Positions 9,353-17,595 of a stretch of DNA of 64,000 nt are shown in pieces. The number at the start of each line of letters is the position of its first letter. Position 1 is the stretch's first letter. The notes under the pieces are model-generated. The model ran no database searches. It had not been told where the DNA came from and saw nothing but the letters and a program-made list of their open reading frames with translations. Source of the stretch: Gemmatimonadota bacterium (GTDB lineage: Bacteria > Gemmatimonadota > Gemmatimonadetes > Gemmatimonadales > GWC2-71-9); assembly GCA_016713785.1 (NCBI GenBank), contig JADJOM010000002.1, positions 434,001 to 498,000 on the forward strand. Direction: 5' to 3'. Made by a program: the position numbers and the translations under genes.

Positions 9353-9757
9353 ATGCGTACCGTCACGACGTTCCGAGCCCTCACCGCCGCCCTGCTGCTC
9401 GCGGCCTGCGGGGGCGATGGCTCCAACGGCATCGGGCCCGGCAATCAGCTGCAGGTGACCAACGCTGCCGACGACTTCCAGCTCCAGGTCACGAGCATGC
9501 ACAACGTGACCGAGACCCTTCGGTATGCCTGGACCAACACCGGGGACAGCGCCAGCATCAACCAGGCGACGGTGGTCACCGGCGGCACGGCCACGCTCAC
9601 GGTGCGCGGCCCCGACAGCACCGTGGTCTACCAGTCGGACCTCACCGGCAACGGCACCTTCCAGAGCACGCTGTCGACCGCCGGGACCTGGTTCATCGAA
9701 CTGCGCCTGCGCCAGGCCGATGGCGACGTGAACTTCCGGGTGCAGAAGGCGCCGTAG
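9353..9757 (+). CDS. Small lipoprotein of unknown function
   Basis: A 134-residue protein with a signal peptide and lipobox (TAALLLAACGG) is probably anchored in a membrane by lipid. The mature part is a predicted all-beta domain (residues about 35-134) with phrases such as AYAWTNT-like NTGDSA and TWFIELRLRQADG, reminiscent of bacterial pre-peptidase or carbohydrate-binding beta-sandwiches. I do not recognise the family. The start is set by AAGGAG seven bases upstream of the ATG. It heads a run of small exported proteins. Confidence 0.75.
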   Translation: MRTVTTFRALTAALLLAACGGDGSNGIGPGNQLQVTNAADDFQLQVTSMHNVTETLRYAWTNTGDSASINQATVVTGGTATLTVRGPDSTVVYQSDLTGNGTFQSTLSTAGTWFIELRLRQADGDVNFRVQKAP

Positions 9758-9807
9758 CGGCGGCCCGCGTGCGATCGACATCCGCCACGCGGCGCCGGAC
9801 CAAGGCG

Positions 9808-9840
9808 TAGATTCAGGGCGCGGCCCCCGGGGCCGCGCCC
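9808..9840 (+). promoter_or_regulatory. -10 hexamer TAGATT with a perfect GC inverted repeat at the expected transcript start
   Basis: TAGATT (9808-9813) is followed at once by a 12-bp inverted repeat, GGGCGCGGCCCC (9816-9827) and GGGGCCGCGCCC (9829-9840), with one base between. The expected transcription start (about 9820) falls inside the repeat. It could be an operator, a 5' stabilising hairpin, or the terminator of the preceding gene. Confidence 0.4.
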
Positions 9841-9868
9841 CCGGCCATCCCACCCGTCAGGAGGGACC

Positions 9869-10264
9869 ATGCTCCGCCTTGCCGCCATCGCCCTGCTCAC
9901 CGCCGCCGCGCTGCCGCCGGTGGCCGCCGCGCCCTCCCGGCTCCAGGTACTCCCGGGACCACAGGGCGAGGCCTACGGCTTCACGCTGCGGGCCGACGGC
10001 GCTGCCGTCCGCATCGACGGGGGAGGTGTGGTGGCGGCCGGGCACGATTCCACCCTCACGGCACCCATCACCATGGACCTCGATCCCGGCGCCACCGCCA
10101 CCCTCGAGGGCGACGTGACGCTGCTGGTGCTGCCCGATCGCTCCGGCGCCGGGACGACCACCGAACTGCTCGGCCCCCGGATCCGGGTCGCTCGGGATGC
10201 CGAAGGTCGCTACCGGGTGCTCGAGGCGCGCGCGGGGCGCCAGCTCCAGGTGCGCCTGTTCTGA
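9869..10264 (+). CDS. Small secreted protein of unknown function
   Basis: This 131-residue protein has a Sec signal peptide (MLRLAAIALLTAAALPPVAAA) and no lipobox. The mature part contains repeated beta-strand-like segments (VRIDGGGVVAAGHDSTLTAP, TLEGDVTLLVLPD, GPRIRVARD) of the kind seen in anti-sigma-like or FecR-type beta domains, but similarity is too weak to name it. AGGAGG is spaced five bases before the ATG, so the start is secure. It is followed 17 bases later by an acetyltransferase on the same strand. Confidence 0.72.
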   Translation: MLRLAAIALLTAAALPPVAAAPSRLQVLPGPQGEAYGFTLRADGAAVRIDGGGVVAAGHDSTLTAPITMDLDPGATATLEGDVTLLVLPDRSGAGTTTELLGPRIRVARDAEGRYRVLEARAGRQLQVRLF

Positions 10265-10281
10265 GCGCCCCCGGGCAGGCC

Positions 10282-10893
10282 ATGGACCCGGTCAGCCTCC
10301 CCGCCGCGGAGGCGCCTGCGGTCGTCGCCGTGATGTGCAGCGCGTTCGAGGACTATCCCGTGATGCGCTGGTGCCTGGGCGACCCCCCGGACTACGGGGC
10401 GCGGCTGCGGGACCTGGTGGGGTTCTTCGTGGCGGCGCGGGTGCTCCGGGGCGAGCCGATGTACGGGCTGCGTGAAGCCGACGGCCAGCTCTCGGGCGCG
10501 GCGATCCTCTCCTGGAGCGCCAGCACGGTGGCGCCGCCGGCGCTCGACGCCGCCCGCGAGGCGCTCTGGGCCCGGCTGGGCGCCGAGGCGCGGGCGCGGT
10601 ACGAGGCGTTCGGCGCGGTGACCCGCGGCTTCGAGGCGCCGGAGCCACACTGGCACCTGAACATGATCGGGGTGCGGCGCGGGCTCGCGGGCGGGGGTCG
10701 CGGGCGCCGCCTGCTCGACCGGGTGCACCGCCACGCGGCGGCCGACCCCCGGGCCCGGGGCGTGAGCCTCACCACCGAACTGGCGGGGAACGTGGCCCTC
10801 TACGAGCATGTGGGATACTCGGTGACCGGCCGGGCCCGGGTGGCCGACGCCTTCGAGAGCTGGGGGATGTTCCGGGCGACGGTGCACGCGTAG
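10282..10893 (+). CDS. GNAT-family N-acetyltransferase
   Basis: A 203-residue cytosolic protein shows the GNAT fold: beta-4 HLNMIGVRRGLAGGGRGRRLL carries the R/Q-x-x-G-x-G/A acetyl-CoA pyrophosphate loop (here GGGRGR, near residues 135-142), followed by TTELAGNVALYEHVGY, the usual C-terminal LYxxxGF-like element. It would transfer an acetyl group from acetyl-CoA to an amine; the substrate is unknown. It sits within a run of small exported proteins with no obvious functional link. Confidence 0.82.
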   Translation: MDPVSLPAAEAPAVVAVMCSAFEDYPVMRWCLGDPPDYGARLRDLVGFFVAARVLRGEPMYGLREADGQLSGAAILSWSASTVAPPALDAAREALWARLGAEARARYEAFGAVTRGFEAPEPHWHLNMIGVRRGLAGGGRGRRLLDRVHRHAAADPRARGVSLTTELAGNVALYEHVGYSVTGRARVADAFESWGMFRATVHA

Positions 10894-10943
10894 TTTTTCG
10901 GCCGCCTTCGCCCCGCGCGCGTACCCCAGCCCTGGAGGGAGCC

Positions 10944-11417
10944 ATGTCCCCGACCCCGTTCGCCGCGACCGCCGTGCTGCTGACCCTGCTGGGCTGTGCC
11001 GAGCCACCGGCCCGCCCCGCCGAGGCGCCACGCTCCAACGCTCCCGTCACACCAGCCCCGCCCTCCGCGGGTGCGCCGCCAGGGCCCGCGACGGCCGACG
11101 CGCCCGCCCCGGTCGGCCGACCGACCTTCATCAACCGGGTCTGGCAGGTGGCCGATTCCACCGGCACCGCGAGCGGTGACCTCTACGCGTTCCTCGGCGA
11201 GGGGACGCTCGTCGTGGCCTCGGCGCGCGGGAAGCCCGCCCTGGGCCGGTGGTCGGGCACGACCGATTCGCTGACGCTGGTGGAGCAGGGGGTGTCGCAC
11301 CCGGTCGAGGTGCTGGGACTCACGCACACGACCTTCCGCATGCGCAGCCATCATCCCGGAGGCACCGTGGACCTCCTGCTGGTGCCGGCCCCGGGGCGGG
11401 CCAGCGCCCCCAACTGA
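10944..11417 (+). CDS. Small lipoprotein of unknown function
   Basis: The 157-residue product has a lipobox (LLTLLGCAE) followed by a Pro/Ala-rich spacer (residues about 22-60) and a compact C-terminal domain starting PTFINRVWQVADS. The domain phrases (FLGEGTLVVASARGKPALGRW, LTLVEQG) resemble lipocalin-like or META-type small beta-barrels. The start follows CTGGAGGGAGCC, a good SD. The next gene (YbaY-META) starts 15 bases after its stop, so the two are likely an operon of envelope proteins. Confidence 0.72.
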   Translation: MSPTPFAATAVLLTLLGCAEPPARPAEAPRSNAPVTPAPPSAGAPPGPATADAPAPVGRPTFINRVWQVADSTGTASGDLYAFLGEGTLVVASARGKPALGRWSGTTDSLTLVEQGVSHPVEVLGLTHTTFRMRSHHPGGTVDLLLVPAPGRASAPN

Positions 11418-11432
11418 CCCGTGAGGAAGCCG

Positions 11433-12209
11433 ATGAGTCGTGCCTGGCGCAGGTGGATCGTCACGGGCCTCCTGGCGCTGCTGCCGGCGGGCTGCGCCCG
11501 GCGGGAGGCGCGCCCGGCGGATGGTGGCGTGCTGCAGGGGGCCCTCGCCTTTCCTGCGGGGATCGCGCTCCCCGCGGGCGCCACCATCGAGGTGCGCCTC
11601 GACGACGTGTCGCGGCAGGACGCCGCGGCGGCCACCATGGCGGAGACGACCTTCGTCGCGGGAACGACCGTGGGGCCGATTCCCTTCACGCTCCGGTTCC
11701 CGGCCGAGTCGATCGTCGAGTCGCGCAGCTACTCGGCCCGGGCCAGTGTCCGCAGCGGAAGCCGGCTCCTGTACACCACCACCGCCGCGTACCGGGTGCT
11801 GACCCAGGGCAACCCGGCGCGCGTGGACCTGGCGCTGGTCCGGGTGCCGGAGGCCGCGGGCACGCCGGCCGCGGCGCTGGTCGGGACGGCCTGGCGGCTG
11901 GCGGACCTGGCGGGGACGGTGGCGATCAGCGGGACCCACGCCACGCTCGAGTTCCCGCAGGCGGGCCGGGTGATCGGCAGCGGTTCCTGCAACCGCTTCT
12001 TCGGCCCCGTGGAGCTGGCGGGGGACACCATCCGCGTGGGCGCGCTGGCGGTCACCCGGAAGGCCTGCGCCGAGCCCGCGATGCGGCAGGAGGCGCGCTA
12101 CCTCGCCGCGCTCGCCGCGGCGGCACGGCTCACGGTCGACGCCACCGCGCTCCTGCTCTACCCGGGCGACGGGGGCCAGCCGCTCCGCTTCGTGCCGGAG
12201 CGGCCGTAA
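11433..12209 (+). CDS. YbaY-META (HslJ-like) fusion lipoprotein
   Basis: After a signal peptide and lipobox-like LLPAGCA, residues about 35-140 match the YbaY family (VLQGALAFPAGIALPAGATI, then EVRLDDVS and GPIPFTLRF). Residues about 155-258 match META/HslJ (VGTAWRLADLAG, LEFPQAGRVIGSGSCNRFFG, GALAVTRKACAEPAM). Both are small envelope beta domains known from heat-shock and outer-membrane-associated lipoproteins, with no enzyme activity established. A GTG 12 bases upstream is also in frame, but the ATG at 11433 is preceded by GAGGAAG at a normal distance. Confidence 0.85.
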   Translation: MSRAWRRWIVTGLLALLPAGCARREARPADGGVLQGALAFPAGIALPAGATIEVRLDDVSRQDAAAATMAETTFVAGTTVGPIPFTLRFPAESIVESRSYSARASVRSGSRLLYTTTAAYRVLTQGNPARVDLALVRVPEAAGTPAAALVGTAWRLADLAGTVAISGTHATLEFPQAGRVIGSGSCNRFFGPVELAGDTIRVGALAVTRKACAEPAMRQEARYLAALAAAARLTVDATALLLYPGDGGQPLRFVPERP

Positions 12210-12252
12210 CCGCCGGCCGCCGCGCGGCCACCTCCGCACACGCCCCCCCGCC

Positions 12253-12804
12253 ATGGATCCGCTCGCGCTCCCGCCCACCGCCACGCTCCGCCCCCTCATC
12301 CCCGCGGACGCTCCCGACCTGCACCGCCTCGTCACCGCCAACCGCGCCCACCTCGACCGGTGGCTGCGCTGGTCGAGCGGGGTGCAGACGCTCGCCGACG
12401 CGGCGGCGCTGATCACGCTCTTCGAGGAGAAGCAGCGGGCCGGGGACGGCTTCCACCTCGGCCTCCGGGTGGACGGTGCCCTCGCGGGCGGCTGCGTCTG
12501 CTGGTGCATCCATCGCCAGAACCGGCACGCGGAGGTGGGCTACTGGCTGGATGCGGGGCACACCGGCCGCGGGCTGGCCACCCGCATGGCGGCGGCGGTG
12601 GTGGGGCAGCTGTTCCAGGTGGAGCGGCTGCACCGGGTCGAGATGCTGTGCGCGGTGGAGAACACGGCCAGCCGGGCCATCCCGGAGCGGCTCGGCTTCC
12701 GGCTCGAGGGGATCAAGCGGGAGAGCCACTGGATCACCACCCGGTTCCTCGACCACGCGGTCTACGGCCTGCTCGAGGGCGAGTGGCGCGCCGGGCGTCC
12801 CTAG
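12253..12804 (+). CDS. RimJ/RimL-type GNAT acetyltransferase
   Basis: The 183-residue protein is a typical RimJ/RimL-like acetyltransferase: start ATLRPLIPADAPDLHRLV, middle EVGYWLDAGHTGRGLATRM with the acetyl-CoA loop (H-T-G-R-G-L-A), and end VENTASRAIPERLGFRLEG. Members acetylate N-termini of ribosomal proteins or small amines; the target is not determinable here. It is followed after 79 bases by the hydrolase-caspase operon, on the same strand. Confidence 0.87.
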   Translation: MDPLALPPTATLRPLIPADAPDLHRLVTANRAHLDRWLRWSSGVQTLADAAALITLFEEKQRAGDGFHLGLRVDGALAGGCVCWCIHRQNRHAEVGYWLDAGHTGRGLATRMAAAVVGQLFQVERLHRVEMLCAVENTASRAIPERLGFRLEGIKRESHWITTRFLDHAVYGLLEGEWRAGRP

Positions 12805-12813
12805 CGCGCGGCG

Positions 12814-12847
12814 CATGGGGCGGGCAGCTTGCCTTCCCATGGGGCGG
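12814..12847. repeat. Direct repeat CATGGGGCGG upstream of the hydrolase-caspase operon
   Basis: CATGGGGCGG occurs at 12814-12823 and again at 12838-12847, 24 bases apart start to start, in the only gap ahead of the hydrolase gene. Two helical turns plus a few bases of spacing would suit a dimeric regulator, but chance cannot be excluded in such GC-rich DNA. Confidence 0.3.
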
Positions 12848-12883
12848 CGCGGCCCGCCCGCGGCAGCCGGGGAGGAGGTCGGC

Positions 12884-13705
12884 ATGACACGGATCGTCTG
12901 CGTGCACGGCATCGGGCAGGCCTACGAGGCGGCGGAGACACTGCTCGCCACCTGGGCGCCGGCGCTGGCCGGCGGGGTCTCGAACGCCGGCGGACGGCTC
13001 GACCCCGCGGAGGTGAGCATGGCGTTCTACGGGGCGCTGTTCCGTCCGGAGGGGGGCAAGGGCGCGGACGGCATCCCCGAGTACGCGCCCGGCGACCTCG
13101 AGGACACCCTGGAGCGCGCCCTGCTCGCCGACCTGTACGCGGCGCACGCGCCCGACATGACGGACGGGGCCGCGACCAAGGGGCTCGGCGCGCGCACCCT
13201 CGCGGGCATGCTGCAGGTGGTGGCGGCGCTGCCGTTCTTCGGCGGCGTGGCCCAGAAGGTGGTGATCTGGCACCTCAAGCAGGTGGCCCGCTACGTACGC
13301 GAGCCGGCGATCCGTCGCGCCGCCCGGCAGGCGGTCCTCGACACGATCCGCCCCGACACCCGCATCCTCGTGGGCCATTCGCTGGGGAGCATCGTGGCGT
13401 GGGAGACGCTCTGCGCCCACCCCGGGCTGCCGGTGCGTACCCTCCTCACCCTCGGCTCGCCGCTCGGCGTGCCGGCGCTCCTGCCGCGGCTCGATCCCCC
13501 GGTGCGGCAGCCGCCGGGCGAGTGGCCCGGGGGCGTGACCCGCTGGGTGAACATCGCCGACGCGCGCGACGTCGTGGCGCTGGAGAAGCGGCTGGGGCGG
13601 GTGTTCGGTGACCGGGTGGAGGACATCCCCGTGCAGAACGGCGCCACGATGCACGACGTGAAGCCGTACCTCACCTCCCGCCAGGCGGGCGAGGTGCTGG
13701 CGTGA
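12884..13705 (+). CDS. Alpha/beta-hydrolase (lipase/esterase-like), coupled to caspase-STAND gene
   Basis: The 273-residue protein has no signal peptide. It shows an oxyanion motif at the N-terminus (CVHGIGQ), the nucleophile elbow GHSLG (164-168, Ser166), a candidate acid in NIADARDVV (Asp227 or Asp230) and a candidate His257 in TMHDVK. Between them is a helical lid-like insertion (about residues 70-150) containing PFFGGVAQKVVIW. It resembles lipase domains of the PGAP1/GPI-inositol-deacylase type, so a membrane lipid or acyl-ester substrate is plausible. GGAGGAGG precedes the ATG. The last four bases (GTGA) contain the start codon of the caspase-STAND gene, so the two are translationally coupled and probably act together. 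Confidence 0.88.
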   Translation: MTRIVCVHGIGQAYEAAETLLATWAPALAGGVSNAGGRLDPAEVSMAFYGALFRPEGGKGADGIPEYAPGDLEDTLERALLADLYAAHAPDMTDGAATKGLGARTLAGMLQVVAALPFFGGVAQKVVIWHLKQVARYVREPAIRRAARQAVLDTIRPDTRILVGHSLGSIVAWETLCAHPGLPVRTLLTLGSPLGVPALLPRLDPPVRQPPGEWPGGVTRWVNIADARDVVALEKRLGRVFGDRVEDIPVQNGATMHDVKPYLTSRQAGEVLA

Positions 13706-16700
13706 CGCTGTCCGCCGCGGGGCCGCGCCGCCACCTCCTGCTCATCGGGGTGGCGCGCTACGCGGAGGGCTGGGGGGACATCGCCGCGGGGGTGGAGGCG
13801 GAGGTCGCGCGGGCGCGCACGCTCTTCCAGGACGAGTTCCGCTACGAAGCGGCCACGCTGGAGCGGGTGGCCGACACCACCCTGGCGGGCGTGCGCAACG
13901 GCATCGCGGCGTGGCTCGAGCGGCTGCCGCCCGGCCCCGACGACCTGGTGGCGGTCTACTACACCGGGCACGGCGTGGTGGACCGCTCCGTGTTCCGGCT
14001 GGTCACGAGCGAGGTGCCCGCCGCGCGGCCGGCCACGGCGATGGCCGCGGCCGACCTGATCCCGCTGGTGTGGACCGGCGACCGCCACGTCCTGCTCATC
14101 CTCGATACCTGCCACGCCGGCGCCGGCACGGCCGAGGCGATGGCGCTGCTGGGCCGCCTGCGTGAAGCCGACGGGGGGGCCGCGCGCGGCTACGGGCTGC
14201 ACGTGATCGCCGCGGCGCGCAGCATCGAGCTGGCCCGGACCCGCGCCTTCATGGACGCGCTCGACGAGGTGGTGCGGAAGGGCCGCGCCGGCGGGAGCGA
14301 GGACGAGTACCTGCGCCCCGACGCGGTGCTGGAGCAGGTGAACGCGCTGCTCGGCACCGCCACCGACGGGGGGCGTCAGCACGCCGAGCTCACCGGCCGC
14401 GCCGAGGGACTGTTCCGGTTCTTCCCCAACGCGTGGTGGGACCCGCGCCTGCGGGTCGGCGCCTCCCCCGAGCTGGCGCAGGCGGTGCTCGCGCGGCTGC
14501 AGCGGGCCACCCTGGCCAGCCACTGGGGGCCGCGGGCCCGCGGCGTGGCGGCGGCGAGCGAGGGAAGCTGGCTCTTCACCGGGCGGTCCCGCGCCATGCG
14601 CCGGCTGCTGGCCTGGCTCGAGGGGCCGGAGGGCGGGGTGGGGCTCATCGTCACCGGGCCGCCCGGCGCGGGGAAGTCGGCGCTGCTGGCCCGGGTGGTG
14701 ACGCTCGCCGACCCCGTGGTCCGCGAGGAGGCCCGCCGGGCCGGGGCGCTCGAGGGCGTGCCGGCGCAGGAGCTGCCGCGGCTCGGGCTGGTGACGGTCG
14801 CGGTGCACGCCCGCCGCAAGGCCGCCGCCGACGTGGCGCTGGAGCTGGCGGTGGCCCTCGGCGCGGACCTGGCCTCGGGCGAGACCGATCCGGAGGTCAT
14901 GGCGCGCGCGGCCGCGGCGGGCCACGCGGCCCCCGTCACCGTGGTGGTGGACGCGCTCGACGAAGCCCAGCAGCCGGAGCAGCTGGCCACGTTCCTCCGC
15001 TCGCTATTGGAGCGCGCGCCCCGGCTGCGGCTGGTCGTCGGGCTGCGGGCGGAGGGGGGCGCCAGCCGGCTGGTGCGCAGCCTGGGTCGCAAGTTCGAAC
15101 TGCTCGACGTGAGCAGCGCCGAGTACCTCAAGGCCGCCGACATCACCGCCTACGTGGAGCGGAGCCTGCGGGCACCGGAGGGCTCGCCGTACCGCGCCGC
15201 GGCGCAGGGGGAGTACGCCCGGAAGGTGGCGCGGGCGGTGGGCCGCCGCGCCGGGGGGTCGTTCCTGGTCGCGTCGATCACCGCGCGGGTGCTCGCCGGC
15301 CGCCCCGACGTGCTTCCCACCGCCGACCTCGGCCGCCTCCCCGCCGAGGTGGGTGAGGCGTTCGCGTTCGACCTCCAGCGCTTCTCGCCGGCGGAGCAGC
15401 TCGAGGCGGCGGCGGTCTTCGGCGCCCTCGCCTGTGCCCAGGGGCGTGGCCTGCCCCGGGAGCTGTGGCCCGCGTTCGCGGCGGCGATCGGCGGCGTCGC
15501 GTTCGACGAGCACGACATCGCGCGGTGGCTGGAGCGCGCCGGCTACTACGTGACCCGCGACGTGGGGCAGGGCGTCGCGGTGTTCCGGCTCTATCACGAG
15601 GAGTTCGGGCGGTTCCTGCGCCCGCGGGCGCAGGCGCTGCTGGTGGAGCGGGAGGGCGCCGGCGCCAGCCTCGAGGCGCGGCTGGCCGCGGTGCTCGACG
15701 ATGCCGTGCCGCGCGAGGCGGCCGGCACCCCCGACTGGGCGGCGGCACCGCCGTACGTGCGCGCGTACCTGGCGCGGCACTACCGGCTCGCCGGCCGCCG
15801 CGACGACCTGCTGGCGCTGGTGCAGGCGCCGGCGTGGATCGCGGCGCGGACCACCGGCGGCGATCCCGCGCCGCTGCTGCGGGACCTCGACGTGGCGATC
15901 CACGCGGCACGCGAGGCCACGCCCCCCGACGCGGTGGCGATCGCGCGCCTGGCGCTGGCCTATGGCCGGTGGATGACCACCGCGCCGCCCCTGGTGGTGG
16001 ACGTGCTCGCCGCAGCGGGCCAGCGGGAGCGCGCCGCGCTGATCGCCGACAACATCGCGTACCCGCTCGATCGGTGCCAGGCGTTCTGCTTCCTGGCGGA
16101 GCGCAACGCCCTCCCTGACCCGGAGCGCGCCCGGGAGCAGTTCCGCGCGGCGCTCGGCGCGGCGCAGGCGATGCACGATTCCTACCGCGTGGTGACCGGC
16201 GCCTGGCTGGTGCGGGTGGCCCGGGCGCTGGGCGATGACCTCACGGCCCGCCGCCTGGCCCGCCAGGCGCTGCGCTGGACCCAGGTGATGGCGAGCGAGG
16301 TGCGGGGCACTTCACTCGACATGAGCGACTGGGACCTGGCCGACCGGGAGCTGTTCAGCCGGTCCGCCGTGCGGGCGGCGCTCGCGGGCGCCCCCGCGGC
16401 GCCCGGCGGCATGCGCTGGCGTATGATGGAGCTGGACCACGCCATCTTCTGGGCGGCGATGGCGCTGCGGCAGGCCGAGGACGAGGCGGGACTGGCCGAG
16501 GTGCGCGCCCTCATGGCCGGGGGCGGGCTTCCCATCGGCAACCTGCGGCTGCAGGCCGCCGCCGTGGCGGGCGATGCCACCTTCCTGGACCAGGTGCTGC
16601 CATGGAACGACCCCGAGGGGGCCCGCGCCTCCGCCGGCACCCACCAGGGCAACCTGGCGCTGGCGCTCGCCACCGCGGGGCGCTGCGAGGAGGCGGCGCG

Positions 16701-17595
16701 GCTGCCGGAGATGGCGCCGGGCGCGCACCAGGAGGTCCGGTCCAACTATCACGACAGCGCCAAGCGGCTGGCGTGGGCGCTCACGCTGTGCGGCCGGCTG
16801 GACGAGGCGCTCGCGTTCGTGGAAGGGATGCCGCACCCGGAGGAGCGCTTCCGCGCGCTGCACCGGATCACGGAGGTGCTGCGCGACCGGCAGGACGCCG
16901 CGGGGCTCGACCGCGTGGCGACCCTCGCCGAGCGGCTCCTGGCGGAGGAGGAGGCGGTCCGGGCACGGCTCGACACGCCCGCGCGGAGTCCCGCCGCCGC
17001 GCCGCGCCGGGGGAAGGCGGCCCGGAAGCGGGCGCCGGTGGCCGGCAGCGACGGGGAGCCGCGCTGGCAGGACTTCACCGTCGCGGATGTCTGGCGGCTG
17101 CGCACCTGGGCCGCGTGGATCCTGCAGGCGGCGGGTCGCACGGCGCGCGCGCTGGCGCTGGCCGAGGCGGTCTGCGCCGAGGAGGTGCAGCCCTCGGACG
17201 CGACGACGCTGGTGCGCCCCACGCGGGTGACTGAGCGGTCCAAGACCCACGTGGCAGTTCCGGCCGATACTCATCCGGACCGGACGCTATTCCACGAGGT
17301 TACGCTGCTGCTCGGTCAAGGCCAATTTCCCGAAGCCCAGCGACGTGCTCGCAAGATTCAAGTGCCGCGATATCGTGTCCGCGCTCACGCCCGAGTGGCC
17401 GCATCCCTGAAAAACGTCGATCGGGCGGCGGCACGATCGCTTTGGTTTGCTGCCCTTCTTGAGGCAAGGAGGGTTGGAGAAGCACACGTGTTCAAGGTGC
17501 TGAAGCGGGGATACGGACTGCTTTCTTCGTCCGATCGTGTTGAGATCGAAGCGATCGTCAATGCGAGCAAACGAGGCAATGATGATGAGTCCTAG
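13702..17595 (+). CDS. Caspase-like peptidase fused to STAND (NACHT-like) ATPase and helical repeats
   Basis: Residues 1-245 form a peptidase C14 domain: first strand RRHLLLIGVARYAEG, His90 in VYYTGHG and Cys137 in ILDTCHAG, the catalytic dyad. Residues about 290-560 are a P-loop ATPase with Walker A GPPGAGKS (319-326) and Walker B VTVVVDALDE (412-421), followed by GLRAEGG, as in NACHT/STAND switches. The remainder (about 560-1297) is alpha-helical with TPR-like pairs (for example ALALATAGRCEEAARL) and is the likely sensor. By analogy with STAND immune proteins, ligand binding would drive ATP-dependent oligomerisation and activate the protease. The final 120 codons have far lower GC than the rest. 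The GTG start overlaps the hydrolase stop. Confidence 0.9.
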   Translation: MTLSAAGPRRHLLLIGVARYAEGWGDIAAGVEAEVARARTLFQDEFRYEAATLERVADTTLAGVRNGIAAWLERLPPGPDDLVAVYYTGHGVVDRSVFRLVTSEVPAARPATAMAAADLIPLVWTGDRHVLLILDTCHAGAGTAEAMALLGRLREADGGAARGYGLHVIAAARSIELARTRAFMDALDEVVRKGRAGGSEDEYLRPDAVLEQVNALLGTATDGGRQHAELTGRAEGLFRFFPNAWWDPRLRVGASPELAQAVLARLQRATLASHWGPRARGVAAASEGSWLFTGRSRAMRRLLAWLEGPEGGVGLIVTGPPGAGKSALLARVVTLADPVVREEARRAGALEGVPAQELPRLGLVTVAVHARRKAAADVALELAVALGADLASGETDPEVMARAAAAGHAAPVTVVVDALDEAQQPEQLATFLRSLLERAPRLRLVVGLRAEGGASRLVRSLGRKFELLDVSSAEYLKAADITAYVERSLRAPEGSPYRAAAQGEYARKVARAVGRRAGGSFLVASITARVLAGRPDVLPTADLGRLPAEVGEAFAFDLQRFSPAEQLEAAAVFGALACAQGRGLPRELWPAFAAAIGGVAFDEHDIARWLERAGYYVTRDVGQGVAVFRLYHEEFGRFLRPRAQALLVEREGAGASLEARLAAVLDDAVPREAAGTPDWAAAPPYVRAYLARHYRLAGRRDDLLALVQAPAWIAARTTGGDPAPLLRDLDVAIHAAREATPPDAVAIARLALAYGRWMTTAPPLVVDVLAAAGQRERAALIADNIAYPLDRCQAFCFLAERNALPDPERAREQFRAALGAAQAMHDSYRVVTGAWLVRVARALGDDLTARRLARQALRWTQVMASEVRGTSLDMSDWDLADRELFSRSAVRAALAGAPAAPGGMRWRMMELDHAIFWAAMALRQAEDEAGLAEVRALMAGGGLPIGNLRLQAAAVAGDATFLDQVLPWNDPEGARASAGTHQGNLALALATAGRCEEAARLPEMAPGAHQEVRSNYHDSAKRLAWALTLCGRLDEALAFVEGMPHPEERFRALHRITEVLRDRQDAAGLDRVATLAERLLAEEEAVRARLDTPARSPAAAPRRGKAARKRAPVAGSDGEPRWQDFTVADVWRLRTWAAWILQAAGRTARALALAEAVCAEEVQPSDATTLVRPTRVTERSKTHVAVPADTHPDRTLFHEVTLLLGQGQFPEAQRRARKIQVPRYRVRAHARVAASLKNVDRAAARSLWFAALLEARRVGEAHVFKVLKRGYGLLSSSDRVEIEAIVNASKRGNDDES

